Position numbers and translations under genes: made by a program. The notes beneath the pieces are model-generated. The model did no database searches. It was not told the origin of the DNA and worked only from the letters and a program-made list of their open reading frames with translations. Shown here piece after piece: positions 29,071 to 38,130 of a stretch of 64,000 bases of DNA; position 1 is the stretch's first letter; every line of letters starts with the position of its first letter. Origin of the DNA: Curtobacterium sp. MCPF17_002 (GTDB lineage Bacteria; Actinomycetota; Actinomycetes; Actinomycetales; Microbacteriaceae); contig NZ_CP126251.1 in assembly GCF_003234115.2 (NCBI RefSeq), positions 3,534,001-3,598,000 of the forward strand, in the 5' to 3' direction.

Positions 29071-29608
29071 CGAGGGTCTCCTGTCCGATCGGTCCCGGGC
29101 CGTCCGTGGCGCGGCGCGCGAGCTCCGCCCGCATCACCCACGCGTCGACCCCGTCCGGCTGGTAGTAGCGCGGCCGCACCGCGATCCGTTCGAACCCAAA
29201 CGCCGTGTACATCGCCTGGGCGACTGGATTGTCGGCGCGGACCTCGAGGAACACCTCGTGCACGCCGCGACGTGCCGCCTCGTCGAGCAGTTCGGTGAAC
29301 AGCACCCGGCCGATGCCCTTCCCCCGCTGGTCGGCGGCGACCGCGATCGTCTGCACGTCGGCCACGGGGTTGCCCGAGAGCGACGAGAGTCCTGCGTAGC
29401 CGACGATGGACGGAGCGCCGACGACCGTCGGCGCTCCGTCCCCGGTGGTCTCGACGACGATGTAGTACCCGTGCGGCGAGTACAACTCGCCGGACATCTG
29501 CGACGCCGACCACGCATCGGTCGGGAACGAGGCGTGCTCGAGCCACATCACCTCGTCGAGGTCATGCGGGTGGGCGCGCCGCAGGCGCAGCCCGTCGGGC
29601 AGGGTCAC
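29057..29608 (-). CDS. rimI: GNAT N-acetyltransferase, RimI-like (ribosomal protein S18 alanine N-acetyltransferase)
   Basis: 183 residues. Seen: [25 protein letters not shown] at the N-terminus, the acetyl-CoA motif DQRGKGIG, and the C-terminal [32 protein letters not shown], all as in RimI. The 4-nt GTGA overlap with tsaB sets the GTG start at 29608. It is placed between tsaB and tsaD, the usual tsaE-tsaB-rimI-tsaD order. A loop between residues 50 and 70 is longer than usual. Confidence 0.93.
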   Translation of the reverse strand: MTLPDGLRLRRAHPHDLDEVMWLEHASFPTDAWSASQMSGELYSPHGYYIVVETTGDGAPTVVGAPSIVGYAGLSSLSGNPVADVQTIAVAADQRGKGIGRVLFTELLDEAARRGVHEVFLEVRADNPVAQAMYTAFGFERIAVRPRYYQPDGVDAWVMRAELARRATDGPGPIGQETLDERD

Positions 29609-30240
29609 TGCTTGACCCGTTTCGGTGCGCCCGGCATGGTGACGTCGGGATCGCGCAGGTAGAGCGGGGTGTCGTCGGCGAAGGGCGTGCCGGAGGCGAG
29701 CCGGTCCACGGCGAGTGCGCCGAGCCTCCAGGCGGGGATGGACGTGACCGTCACGCGGTCCCAGTCCACCGCTTCGGGCCTGGAGGCGCGGATCGCCTCG
29801 TCGAGATCGGCCGGCTTGGCGAGGCCCGGGCCCGCGACCCGCGCGCCCGTTCCGTCGTACGCGCTCCAGTAGACCTCGCGCCGGCGGGCGTCCGTCAGGA
29901 CGACGTACGGGCCGTCCTGGCCCGCCGCCCGCTGGTCGGCGGCGACCGCATCGTGGCTGACGAGGGGCAGGACGGGGACGCCGCGTGCCGCGGCGAAGGT
30001 GCGGGCGGCGGCGATGCCGACGCGCAGGCCGGTGAAGGGGCCGGGGCCCATGCCGGCGACGACGCCCGTGACGTCGGCGCCGGTGATGCCCGACTCGGCG
30101 AGGACCTCGGCGAGGAACGGACCGATCACCTCGGCGTGACGGCGGCTGTCCTCGGTGCTGCGGGTCGCGAGCGCCTGGCCGGTCGCCGGGTCCACGACGG
30201 CGACGGAGGTCCCGGCGGAGGTGTCGATCGCGAGCAGCAC
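29605..30240 (-). CDS. tsaB: t6A biosynthesis protein TsaB
   Basis: 211 residues. Partner of TsaD in tRNA t6A synthesis. Seen: LLAIDTSAGTSVAVVD, the GMGPGPFTGLRVGIAAARTFA signature, and YVVLTDARRREVYW. The GTG start at 30240 is supported by a TACGAT box exactly 6 nt upstream (leaderless pattern); longer in-frame versions begin with low-complexity sequence. The coding sequence contains one exact copy of the dispersed 12-mer (29778-29789, read as RASRPE) and one near-copy (29722-29733). Confidence 0.93.
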   Translation of the reverse strand: MLLAIDTSAGTSVAVVDPATGQALATRSTEDSRRHAEVIGPFLAEVLAESGITGADVTGVVAGMGPGPFTGLRVGIAAARTFAAARGVPVLPLVSHDAVAADQRAAGQDGPYVVLTDARRREVYWSAYDGTGARVAGPGLAKPADLDEAIRASRPEAVDWDRVTVTSIPAWRLGALAVDRLASGTPFADDTPLYLRDPDVTMPGAPKRVKQ

Positions 30241-30246
30241 CCGTCC

Positions 30247-30252
30247 ATCGTA
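30247..30252 (-). promoter_or_regulatory. Putative -10 box (TACGAT) of tsaB-rimI-tsaD
   Basis: Six nt from the GTG of tsaB. It implies that this three-gene unit is transcribed separately from tsaE, which is cut off by the GH43-like gene. Confidence 0.45.
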
Positions 30253-30388
30253 GGCGTGGTGCTGGGACGTCGGGGTCGGCGGCGGTGTCGGGGTGCCCGG
30301 TTGCGGCACACCCTTGCGCGCCGAGGCTCGTCCCCCCATCATGTTGACGTTGCCATAGGGGGCAGCAGGAGCCGAAGGGGCCGAATCG

Positions 30389-32353
30389 ATGGGGATTCGA
30401 CGAACAGACCGGACGATGTCGCCGAGGCGACGCCGATGGGGTGTGGTGGCCGGGGTCGCCGCCGCCGCACTCGCGATCGGGGGGCTCTCCGCAGCGCCCG
30501 CCGTCGCGGAGACCGCACGCACGTCCTTCACACCGGGTCAGCAGTGGAACGACGACACCGGTCAACCGATCCAAGGGCACGGCGGCCAGGTGGTCACCGC
30601 CGAGGACGCCGCGGGGAAGACGATCTACTACTGGTACGGCGAGGACCGGGTCAACGGGTACAGCGACACCCGCGGTGTGCACGTGTACTCGTCCTACGAC
30701 CTGTACAACTGGAAGGACCAGGGCCTCGCGCTCCGGACCATGACGAACCGGTCGGACTTCGCCGACCCGTACTTCTCGGCGCTCTACGGCGGGTACGACT
30801 CCGCACAGCAGGACGCCGTCTACCGCGACCTCGGCGTCACCGCCCCGAGTGCCACGCGTCCCGGTGCGATCCTGGAACGGCCGAAGGTCATCCACAACGC
30901 GCGCACCGGCCAGTGGGTGATGTGGGTGCACGCCGACGGACCGACCGACACCTCGGACGCGCAGTACGCGAAGGCCACGGCCGGGGTCGCCGTCTCCGAC
31001 TCCCCGACGGGACCGTTCCGGTACATCGACTCGTACCGGTTGGACCACGTCGCCGCGGACGACCCGACGAACCACCAGCCGAACAGTCCCGGCATGGCCC
31101 GGGACATGAACCTGTTCGTCGACGACGACGGGACCGCGTACATCGTCTACGCGTCCGAGGAGAACCTCACCCTCTACATCTCGAAGCTCGACGCGGACTA
31201 CACCAACCTGTCCGCGGACCCGGCGGAAGCGGTGGAGGGCGTTGACTTCCGGCGGCCGCAGCCGTGGATCGGCGGGCAGCGGGAGGCCCCCGCGCTCGCC
31301 AAGGTCGACGGCACGTACTACCTCGTCACCTCGGGGGCGACGGGTTGGGCACCGAACGCCGCCGCCTACGCCACCGCGACGGACCTGCTCGGCACGTGGA
31401 CCGCACACGGGAACCCGGCGACCGGCACCGGCGCGGACACGACGTGCAACTCGCAGAGCACCTCCCTGCTCGACCTCGGCGGCGGACGGGTCCTGTACAT
31501 CGGCGACCGGTGGAACAACGCCACGGACCTCGAGACGGCTCCGTCGGTCTGGCTGCCGGTGACGTTCGGCGAGGGCGGCGCGATGTCCTTCTCGTGCGAC
31601 ACGACCTCGTGGACCCTCGACGACCTCCAGCCATCGACCATCTGGACCGTCACCACGGCCGTCCCCGGGCAGGCCACACTCGGCGACACGAAGGTGCTGC
31701 CGAAGCGGGTCACGGTGCAGGAGGACGGTGCGGAGCGGACGCACACGGTGCGCTGGGCGAAGGACGCCCTCGCGACTGCCGGCGAGCAGACCGTGACCGG
31801 GACGCTCGACGACGGACGGACCTTCACCCGCCCGGTGACCGTCCTCCCCGAGCGGCTGTCGTACTTCGTCGACGCCGGCGGCCAGGGCACCGCCGACTAC
31901 GCCGCGGACCTCGCCTTCGCGAAGCACCGCGGTGACCGGCTCGTCAACACCGCCGCCGACCAGCGCTTCGGCGTCGATCCCGGCAGCCGCGCGCACTGGG
32001 GGTACTTCGGCACGACCGGTGGGACCTCCGGTACGAGCGGCGGCACCGTGACCAGTACGGTGCGCTGGCAGGCGGATGCGACGGACCTGGAGTACGCACT
32101 CGGCGGCCTCGGCAAGGGGAAGTACCGCGTCGACGTCGGCTTCTGGGACCCTTGGACGAAGAGCGCCCCGGGCCGAGCCGCTGCCGTGAGCGTCGACGGG
32201 ACGACGGTCGCGAAGGACCAGGTCATCGACGGCACCTTCCGCACCCTCTCGACGACCACGAAGGTGGGCTCCGACGGCATCGTGGACCTGCGCATCGCGC
32301 CGGCGACGAAGTACGGGGTCCAGGTCAGCTGGATCATGGTCTCGAAGGGCTGA
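30389..32353 (+). CDS. Secreted glycoside hydrolase family 43-like protein
   Basis: 654 residues. Signal peptide with a twin-arginine-like head (SPRRRRWGVVAG) ending near AETA at about residue 42. Residues ~45-400 form a five-bladed-propeller GH43-type domain related to exo-beta-1,3-galactanases (YYWYGEDRVNGYSDTRGVHVYSS, RPKVIHNARTGQWVMWVH, ARDMNLFVDDDGTAYIVYAS, QREAPALAKVDGTYYLVTSG). Residues ~405-490 look like a bacterial Ig-like (Big_4) domain, and the last ~160 are a further beta-rich, possibly carbohydrate-binding, module. It probably acts on plant arabinogalactan-type polymers. It lies on the plus strand between tsaB and tsaE, ended by a hairpin. Confidence 0.88.
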   Translation: MGIRRTDRTMSPRRRRWGVVAGVAAAALAIGGLSAAPAVAETARTSFTPGQQWNDDTGQPIQGHGGQVVTAEDAAGKTIYYWYGEDRVNGYSDTRGVHVYSSYDLYNWKDQGLALRTMTNRSDFADPYFSALYGGYDSAQQDAVYRDLGVTAPSATRPGAILERPKVIHNARTGQWVMWVHADGPTDTSDAQYAKATAGVAVSDSPTGPFRYIDSYRLDHVAADDPTNHQPNSPGMARDMNLFVDDDGTAYIVYASEENLTLYISKLDADYTNLSADPAEAVEGVDFRRPQPWIGGQREAPALAKVDGTYYLVTSGATGWAPNAAAYATATDLLGTWTAHGNPATGTGADTTCNSQSTSLLDLGGGRVLYIGDRWNNATDLETAPSVWLPVTFGEGGAMSFSCDTTSWTLDDLQPSTIWTVTTAVPGQATLGDTKVLPKRVTVQEDGAERTHTVRWAKDALATAGEQTVTGTLDDGRTFTRPVTVLPERLSYFVDAGGQGTADYAADLAFAKHRGDRLVNTAADQRFGVDPGSRAHWGYFGTTGGTSGTSGGTVTSTVRWQADATDLEYALGGLGKGKYRVDVGFWDPWTKSAPGRAAAVSVDGTTVAKDQVIDGTFRTLSTTTKVGSDGIVDLRIAPATKYGVQVSWIMVSKG

Positions 32354-32364
32354 GATCGCGAGCG

Positions 32365-32396
32365 GGGTGCGCGGAGCCGGAAGGCTCCGCGCACCC
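32365..32396 (+). terminator. Hairpin terminator of the GH43-like gene
   Basis: 14-bp perfect stem GGGTGCGCGGAGCC / GGCTCCGCGCACCC with a GGAA loop, followed by a partial second copy of the left arm at 32403-32420. Confidence 0.75.
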
Positions 32397-32468
32397 TGCT
32401 CGGCGTGCGCGGAGCCGGCAGGCACCGCGCCCCGCTCGGCGTCGTCCGCGGTCCCCGGTGGAGTCCGG

Positions 32469-32978
32469 TCAGAGGGCGGCGTCGTCCCAGCGCGGACCCG
32501 TGCCCGTGACGACCACACGACGGGGTTCGTCGGGGACGTCGTCCGGGTCGACGTCGTCGGTGGCGGGCGCGTCCGCTCCGGTCGCACGGATGATCTCGAC
32601 GTCGAGGACACTGTCGGTGATGCCGTCGACGAAACCCCGGCCCCACTCGACCACGACGATCGACGCGTCCCAGTCGAGGTCGAGGTCGTCGAGCTCGAGC
32701 GGGTCGGACAACCGGTACGCGTCCACGTGCACGAGGTCCGGGCCGGCGGTCGTCGGGTGGGTGCGGGCGAGGACGAACGTCGGGCTCGACACCTGTCCCC
32801 GGGCACCGAGCGCGGCACCGAGACCGCGGGTCAGCGTGGTCTTGCCGGCGCCGAGCGGTCCGGTGAGCACGACGAGGTCACCGGCCCGGAGCACCGCGGC
32901 CAGACGTGCCCCGAGGGCGCCCATCTCGTCGGTGGTCGCGACGGTGGTGTCGAGCAGCACACGGGCCGACTCGGTCAC
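32469..32978 (-). CDS. tsaE: t6A biosynthesis ATPase TsaE
   Basis: 169 residues. ATPase of the TsaBDE complex. Seen: Walker A GPLGAGKTTLTRGLGAALGA, SSPTFVLARTH, the HVDAYRL motif and VVVEWGRGF. The C-terminal ~30 residues are acidic and extra. The GTG start overlaps the upstream racemase stop by 4 nt (GTGA). Confidence 0.95.
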   Translation of the reverse strand: MTESARVLLDTTVATTDEMGALGARLAAVLRAGDLVVLTGPLGAGKTTLTRGLGAALGARGQVSSPTFVLARTHPTTAGPDLVHVDAYRLSDPLELDDLDLDWDASIVVVEWGRGFVDGITDSVLDVEIIRATGADAPATDDVDPDDVPDEPRRVVVTGTGPRWDDAAL

Positions 32979-34138
32979 GGCCGCTCGCCCCGCAGGTACT
33001 CGGCGACGTGGCCCTCGACGCGGTGCCCCTCGTAGACCCGCGGCACACGGGTGCCGATCCGGCAGACGATCTCCTCGCCGATGGTGCCGAGCGCCCGACC
33101 CCACTCGAGGACGGTCATCTCGTCGTGCTCGCCGGTGCCGAACAGCACCACGGTGTCCCCAACTTGCACGTCGTCGTCGCCGACGTCCACCAGGAACTGG
33201 TCCATCGCGACGCGACCGGCGATCGGGTAGCGGGTGCCGCCGATGGTGACCTCGATCCGGCCCTGTGCGAGTCGCGGCACACCGTCCGCGTAGCCGACGG
33301 GCACGAGGGCGAGGGTCGTCTCGTTGGCGGTCCGGTACGTGTAGTCGTACGAGACACCCGTGTCGACGGGCACCCGCTTCGTCTTCGCGACCGAGGCGGT
33401 CAGGGTCATCACGGGTTCGAGACCGAGGTCCGACGCCGAGACCCCGTCGGCCCCGGGGATGCCGAACAGGTTGGCACCCATCCGGACCATGTCCTTCCGG
33501 AACTCCTTGCGCTCCAGGCCGGCGAGCGAGGCGGCGACGTGCTCCATCGGGACGTCGAGCCCGAGGTCCTCGGCCTGCTCCACGGCGGCGTCGAAGAGGG
33601 CGACCGCGGACGCGTCGTCCTCGTCCGAGGACTCGGCGAGGTGCGTGTACGCGGCGACGACCTCGATCCGGCCGGCGCGCTGGGCGTCGACGGCGAGGGA
33701 CACCAGCCCGGGCCAGGCCTCGAGGGTGGCGCCGTCACGGTGCAGCCCGGAGTCGACGCCGAGGTGCACCCGCGCCGGACGCTGGTCGACGGCGTCGATC
33801 ACGCGCTGCAGTTCAGCGACGTTCGAGACGCCGAGGTCCACCGCGGAGTCGATGGCGTCGCGGAAGTCGAGGGCCGGGTCGTGCTGCCACGTGAAGAGGT
33901 GCACGTCCTCGCCGACGCCGATCGACCGCAGCCGCAGGGCGGCGGGGACCGTGAGCACCCCGATCCAGCGGATGCCGGCGTCGACGGCGGCGAGCGCGAT
34001 CGGTTCGAGGCCGTGCCCGTAGGCGTCGGCCTTCATGATCGCCATCACCTCGACGGGGTCCATCCACTCACGGACCAGGTCGAGGTTGGCGCGGTAGGCA
34101 TCGAGGTCGATCTCGGCCCGGCGCAGCGGCGCGTTCAC
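32975..34138 (-). CDS. Second alanine racemase-like PLP enzyme
   Basis: 387 residues, fold type III. Seen: the PLP lysine in MAIMKADAYGHG (K36), HLGVDSGLHRDG, the phosphate-side Arg in VRMGANLFG (R219), the second catalytic Tyr in TGVSYDYTY (Y264) and AMDQFLVDVGD. The C-terminal segment reads GTIGEEIVCRIGTRVPRVY: the Tyr expected before Glu-Ile/Val (INYEV in the neighbour, TIxYE in standard Alr) is replaced by Glu. It overlaps the first racemase by 4 nt (GTGA) and tsaE by 4 nt. It may be a second alanine racemase or act on another amino acid; sequence alone does not decide. Confidence 0.88.
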   Translation of the reverse strand: MNAPLRRAEIDLDAYRANLDLVREWMDPVEVMAIMKADAYGHGLEPIALAAVDAGIRWIGVLTVPAALRLRSIGVGEDVHLFTWQHDPALDFRDAIDSAVDLGVSNVAELQRVIDAVDQRPARVHLGVDSGLHRDGATLEAWPGLVSLAVDAQRAGRIEVVAAYTHLAESSDEDDASAVALFDAAVEQAEDLGLDVPMEHVAASLAGLERKEFRKDMVRMGANLFGIPGADGVSASDLGLEPVMTLTASVAKTKRVPVDTGVSYDYTYRTANETTLALVPVGYADGVPRLAQGRIEVTIGGTRYPIAGRVAMDQFLVDVGDDDVQVGDTVVLFGTGEHDEMTVLEWGRALGTIGEEIVCRIGTRVPRVYEGHRVEGHVAEYLRGERP

Positions 34139-35238
34139 GTCGTCCTCCGTTCCACGCTGCGGCCGACCCGGGCGACCACCTCGTAGTTGATCGTGCCGAC
34201 CGCGGCGGCCCAGTCCTCCACCGCGGGGTCGCCGTTCGCCGGGTCGCCCCAGAGCACGGCCTCGTCGCCGATCTCCACGTCCGCGTCGCCGACGTCGACG
34301 TGCATCGCGTTCATCGCCACACGGCCGACGATCGGGAACGTCCGGTCCCCGATCCGGACCGAGACGCGGTTGCCGAAGTCGCGGTCGAAGCCGTCGGCGT
34401 AGCCGAGCCCGATGACGGCGAGACGGGTGTCGGCCTCGGCCCGCCAGGTGTAGCCGTAACTGACGCCCTCGCCCGCGCGCACCGGCACGGTCCGGAGCAC
34501 CGCGGCCGTGACCCGCATCGCGGGCCGGAGGCCGAGGTCCGCCGACGTCCGGTCGGGGAAGGGGCTGAGGCCGTACAGCGCGAGCCCGACCCGCGCGAGG
34601 TCGTGCCGGGTCTCGGGGACGGCGATGCTCGCGGCGCTGGCGGCGAGGTGCACCACGTCCGGCACGATCCCGTTCGCGGCGAGGCCGTCGAGCGCTCGTT
34701 GCAGTGCGGCGTCCTGGTCGAGGTCGTCCGTCCGCGAGGCGTTCGACAGGTGTGACATGAGGCCCTCGACACGCGTTCGGGCGCCGCTCCGGGCGAGACG
34801 ACCCGCGGTGGCGAAGAGCTCGGCCCACTCGGACTCGACGGCGCCGTTGCGGCTGAGGCCGGTGTCGACGCAGATGTGCACCGCGGGGACCTCGGAGTCC
34901 GCGGCGGCCGCCAGCTGCGATGCGCTCGACACCGCCGGCGTGACGCCGTACCGGGCAGCGCGGCGGAAGTCCTCGTCGGGGGCGTGCAGCCACGCGAGGA
35001 TGCGGACCCCCTCGTCGATGCCCGCCTGCCGCAGGGCGACGGCCTCGTCGATGTCCGCGACGCCGAGCCACTCCGCACCGGCGTCCACGAAGGCCTGCGC
35101 GGCCTCGGCGGCACCGTGGCCGTACCCGTTCGCCTTGACGACCGCGATGACGCCGGACGGCGCGACCCGTTCGGCGACCGTCGCGTAGTTGGCGATCAGG
35201 GCTTCTCGGTCGAGCGTGATGCCGGTGAACGCACTCAC
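34135..35238 (-). CDS. alr: Alanine racemase
   Basis: 367 residues. Interconverts L- and D-alanine for peptidoglycan. Seen: PLP lysine in [12 protein letters not shown] (K35), [20 protein letters not shown] (R217), [10 protein letters not shown] with the second catalytic Tyr (Y261), and [12 protein letters not shown] with the C-terminal Tyr (Y352). One odd point: the loop AMDQ/S found in most Alr reads [13 protein letters not shown] start, overlapping acpS by 4 nt and the second racemase by 4 nt. Confidence 0.94.
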   Translation of the reverse strand: MSAFTGITLDREALIANYATVAERVAPSGVIAVVKANGYGHGAAEAAQAFVDAGAEWLGVADIDEAVALRQAGIDEGVRILAWLHAPDEDFRRAARYGVTPAVSSASQLAAAADSEVPAVHICVDTGLSRNGAVESEWAELFATAGRLARSGARTRVEGLMSHLSNASRTDDLDQDAALQRALDGLAANGIVPDVVHLAASAASIAVPETRHDLARVGLALYGLSPFPDRTSADLGLRPAMRVTAAVLRTVPVRAGEGVSYGYTWRAEADTRLAVIGLGYADGFDRDFGNRVSVRIGDRTFPIVGRVAMNAMHVDVGDADVEIGDEAVLWGDPANGDPAVEDWAAAVGTINYEVVARVGRSVERRTT

Positions 35239-35609
35239 TGTTGGTCCCCTTCCAGGACGACGAACGCGGTCGCGATCCCGCCGTCGTGCGAGAGCGACAG
35301 GTGCACGGACCCGACGCCACGTGCCTCCGCCACCTGTTGCGCTCCGCGGCGCAGCGTGAGCGACGGGTTCCGCTGGTCGTCCGAGACGACCTCGAGGTCC
35401 TGCCAGCTCAGTCCGGCACTCGACCCGAAGGCCTTGATCAGGGCCTCCTTCGCCGCGAACCGTGCGGCGAGCGAGGCGATCGGGCGCGGTTCCCCGTCCC
35501 GCACCAGTTCGGCGGGGGTGAAGAGCCGCGTGCGCATCGCCGGCGTGCGGTCGAGCACACGCCCGAACCGCTCCAGGTCGACGACGTCGACACCGATGCC
35601 GATGATCAT
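35235..35609 (-). CDS. acpS: Holo-[acyl-carrier-protein] synthase
   Basis: 124 residues. Attaches 4'-phosphopantetheine from CoA to acyl carrier protein. Seen: [18 protein letters not shown] with the Mg-binding Asp, and the [13 protein letters not shown] signature. Length normal. ATG at 35609, 7 nt beyond the glmS stop; its end overlaps alr by 4 nt. Confidence 0.96.
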   Translation of the reverse strand: MIIGIGVDVVDLERFGRVLDRTPAMRTRLFTPAELVRDGEPRPIASLAARFAAKEALIKAFGSSAGLSWQDLEVVSDDQRNPSLTLRRGAQQVAEARGVGSVHLSLSHDGGIATAFVVLEGDQQ

Positions 35610-35616
35610 CGTGCGA

Positions 35617-37464
35617 CTACTCGACGGTGACCGACTTCGCGAGGTTGCGCGGCTGGTCGACGTCGAGGCCCTTGGCCGCGGCGAGCTCCATGCCGAACAT
35701 GTGCAGCGGCGCCACGGCGAGCAGCGGCTCGAACAGCGGCGTCGCGAGCGGGATGCGCAGGACCTCGTCCGCGAAGGGCAGCACGGCGGCGTCGCCTTCC
35801 TCGGCGATGGCGATCACCCGGGCACCCCGGGCGCGGATCTCCTGGATGTTCGACACGACCTTCGGGTGCAGCGACCGCGGGTCACGCGGGGACGGCACGA
35901 TCACGAAGACGATCTGGCCGGGCTCGATGAGGGCGATCGGTCCGTGCTTGAGCTCACCGGCGGCGAAGCCCTCGGCGTGGATGTACGCGAGCTCCTTGAG
36001 CTTCAGGGCGCCCTCGAGCGCGATCGGGTACCCGACGTGGCGGCCGAGGAACAGCACGCTGCGGGTGTCCGCCATCCAGCGCGCGAGGTCCTTGATGCCG
36101 GACGCGTCGTCGATGGTCTGCTGCAGCTTCGGCGCGAGGCCCTCGAGCTCGGCGACCTGCTCCGCGATCTGCTCGGCCGTCATCGTGCCGCGCAGGGTGG
36201 CGAGGTGCAGCCCGAGCAGGTAGAGCGCGACGCCCTGCGCGATGAAGGCCTTCGTCGACGCGACGGCGACCTCGGGTCCGGCGTGCGTGTAGATCACCGC
36301 GTCGGACTCGCGCGGGATCGTCGCCCCCTGGGTGTTGCAGATCGACAGGACCTGCGCGCCCCGCTCACGCGCGTACTTGACGGCCATCAGCGTGTCCATC
36401 GTCTCGCCGGACTGGCTGATCGAGACGACGAGGGTGCGCTCGTCGAGCACCGGGTCGCGGTAGCGGAACTCGTGCGCGAGCTCGACCTCGACGGGCACGC
36501 GGGCCCACTGCTCGATGGCGTACTTGCCGAGGATGCCGGCGTACGCCGCGGTGCCGCAGGCGATGACGATGACGCGGTCGACGGTGGTGAGACGCTCGGC
36601 GATCGGGTCGAGGTCGGTCAGGGTGACGGCGCCGTCGTGCACGCGGCCGAGGATCGTCTTCGCGACGGCCTCGGGCTCCTCGCTGATCTCCTTCGCCATG
36701 AACGAGGTCCAGCCGCCCTTGTCGGCGGCGGAGGCGTCCCAGTTCACCTCGAACTCGCTCGGGGTCGCCGGGGTGCCGTCGAAGTGGATGACGTCCACGC
36801 CGTCGGGGCGGATCGTGGCGATCTCGTCCTGCCCGATCGCCAGGGCGCGCTGCGTGTACGCGACGAACGCGGCCACGTCGGAGCCCATGAAGTTCTCGCC
36901 GTCGCCGAGCCCCACCACGAGCGGGGAGTTGCGGCGGGCACCGACGACGACGCCGGGCTGGTCGGCGTGCACGACGAGGAGCGTGAAGGCCCCGTCGAGT
37001 CGCTGCACGGCCTGCTGCATCGCGGACGTCAGGTCACCGGTCTCGCGGAAGGCCCGCGCGACGAGGTGCGCGGCGACCTCGGAGTCGGTCTCGCTGAGGA
37101 ACTGCACACCCTCGGCCTGCAGCTCCGCGCGGAGCTCGGAGAAGTTCTCGATGATGCCGTTGTGGATGAGGGCGAGCTTGCCGCCGTCCGCCAGGTGCGG
37201 GTGCGCGTTGCCGTCGGTCGGCCCGCCGTGGGTCGCCCACCGCGTGTGGCCGATGCCGGTGCCGCCGTCGGCGATCGGGTGCGCTTCGAGCTCGTCGACC
37301 AGGGCCTGGAGCTTGCCCGCCTTCTTGGCGGAGGCGAGTTCCTGCGACCCGTCGACGACGGCGATGCCCGCCGAGTCGTAGCCGCGGTACTCGAGACGAC
37401 GAAGACCACCGAGGAGCACGTCCTGGCTGCTGTTGCTGCCGACGTAGCCGACGATTCCACACAT
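35617..37464 (-). CDS. glmS: Glutamine-fructose-6-phosphate aminotransferase (isomerising)
   Basis: 615 residues. Makes glucosamine-6-phosphate, first step to UDP-GlcNAc. Seen: MCGIVGYVG with the nucleophile Cys after Met, [27 protein letters not shown], two SIS domains ([41 protein letters not shown]) and the terminal [10 protein letters not shown]. The ATG at 37464 must be right because Cys follows it, and TAGGAT lies 7 nt upstream, so it is leaderless. glmM, the next enzyme, is 2 kb away. Confidence 0.98.
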   Translation of the reverse strand: MCGIVGYVGSNSSQDVLLGGLRRLEYRGYDSAGIAVVDGSQELASAKKAGKLQALVDELEAHPIADGGTGIGHTRWATHGGPTDGNAHPHLADGGKLALIHNGIIENFSELRAELQAEGVQFLSETDSEVAAHLVARAFRETGDLTSAMQQAVQRLDGAFTLLVVHADQPGVVVGARRNSPLVVGLGDGENFMGSDVAAFVAYTQRALAIGQDEIATIRPDGVDVIHFDGTPATPSEFEVNWDASAADKGGWTSFMAKEISEEPEAVAKTILGRVHDGAVTLTDLDPIAERLTTVDRVIVIACGTAAYAGILGKYAIEQWARVPVEVELAHEFRYRDPVLDERTLVVSISQSGETMDTLMAVKYARERGAQVLSICNTQGATIPRESDAVIYTHAGPEVAVASTKAFIAQGVALYLLGLHLATLRGTMTAEQIAEQVAELEGLAPKLQQTIDDASGIKDLARWMADTRSVLFLGRHVGYPIALEGALKLKELAYIHAEGFAAGELKHGPIALIEPGQIVFVIVPSPRDPRSLHPKVVSNIQEIRARGARVIAIAEEGDAAVLPFADEVLRIPLATPLFEPLLAVAPLHMFGMELAAAKGLDVDQPRNLAKSVTVE

Positions 37465-37471
37465 GGGGACG

Positions 37472-37477
37472 ATCCTA
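37472..37477 (-). promoter_or_regulatory. Putative -10 box (TAGGAT) of the glmS-acpS-alr-alr2-tsaE run
   Basis: Seven nt from the certain ATG of glmS, so this is a good example of the leaderless pattern. No clear -35. Confidence 0.55.
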
Positions 37478-37521
37478 CGGTCTGCCTGGGCGACGACCCT
37501 GCGAACCGGCGGGGCTGGGGA

Positions 37522-37527
37522 TAACGT
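37522..37527 (+). promoter_or_regulatory. Putative -10 box (TAACGT) of the glutathione peroxidase gene
   Basis: Seven nt before the ATG at 37535, no Shine-Dalgarno; leaderless pattern, back to back with the glmS promoter. Confidence 0.45.
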
Positions 37528-37534
37528 TTGGGCC

Positions 37535-38020
37535 ATGGGACGGTTCGACGACATCGCGATCACGACACTGCACGGCGAGGACACCACGTTCGGCGCCTAC
37601 GCGGACAAGGCGGTGCTGGTCGTGAACGTCGCGTCCCGGTGCGGTCTCGCGCCGCAGTACGAGCAGCTCGAGGCGCTGCAGAAGGAGTACGGCCCGCGGG
37701 GCTTCACGGTCCTCGGCTTCCCGAGCAACCAGTTCCTGCAGGAGCTCGGCTCCTCCGAGGCCATCGACGAGTACTGCTCCACCACGTGGGGTGTCACCTT
37801 CCCGATGTCCGAGAAGGTGAAGGTCAACGGCAAGGGTGCGCACCCGCTCTACCAGGCCCTCAAGGAGACCGCGGACGCCGACGGCAAGGCCGGTCGCGTC
37901 ACGTGGAACTTCGAGAAGTTCCTCATCGCACCGGACGGCACCGTGTCTCGCTTCCGTCCGACCACGAAGCCGGATGCCCCGCAGGTCATCGCCGCCATCG
38001 AGGCGGCCCTCCCCGCCTGA
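37535..38020 (+). CDS. Glutathione peroxidase family thiol peroxidase
   Basis: 161 residues. Seen: the peroxidatic Cys in NVASRCGLAPQYEQLEAL, FPSNQFLQELGS with the conserved Gln, and the Trp in TWNFEKFLIAPDG. Bacterial members with Cys instead of selenocysteine mostly use thioredoxin rather than glutathione, and actinobacteria lack glutathione, so a thioredoxin- or mycothiol-linked peroxide reductase is likely. A CSTTW segment offers a possible resolving Cys. Confidence 0.93.
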   Translation: MGRFDDIAITTLHGEDTTFGAYADKAVLVVNVASRCGLAPQYEQLEALQKEYGPRGFTVLGFPSNQFLQELGSSEAIDEYCSTTWGVTFPMSEKVKVNGKGAHPLYQALKETADADGKAGRVTWNFEKFLIAPDGTVSRFRPTTKPDAPQVIAAIEAALPA

Positions 38021-38061
38021 TCAGCGCAGGCTGCGGGACGTGCGCGCCCACGGTGGTCGGC

Positions 38062-38113
38062 CTGGAGGCGCGGATCACGTGAGCGGATCCGCTCACGTGA
38101 TCCGCGCCTCCAG
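38062..38113. repeat. 52-bp perfect palindrome ending in the 12-mer motif
   Basis: CTGGAGGCGCGGATCACG ... CGTGATCCGCGCCTCCAG with every base paired, centred between 38087 and 38088 (AGCGGA|TCCGCT). It lies 41 nt past the peroxidase stop and ends 4 nt before the coaA -10 box, so it could end one transcript and touch the other's promoter. The outer motif is the dispersed 12-mer: exact at 38060-38071, one mismatch at 38104-38115. Confidence 0.95.
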
Positions 38114-38117
38114 TCAG

Positions 38118-38123
38118 TACGCT
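38118..38123 (+). promoter_or_regulatory. Putative -10 box (TACGCT) of coaA
   Basis: Seven nt before the ATG; leaderless. The -35 region is occupied by the right half of the 52-bp palindrome. Confidence 0.5.
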
Positions 38124-38130
38124 CGTTCCC

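Noticed and set aside
30389..32353. Genomic island with mobility genes around the GH43-like gene
   Set aside because: No integrase, transposase, tRNA or flanking repeats, and base use looks like that of its neighbours.
29057..32818. A 1253-codon minus-strand frame covering rimI to tsaE
   Set aside because: Only its last 183 residues are a real protein (RimI); the rest is antisense to the GH43-like gene or in the wrong frame of tsaB.
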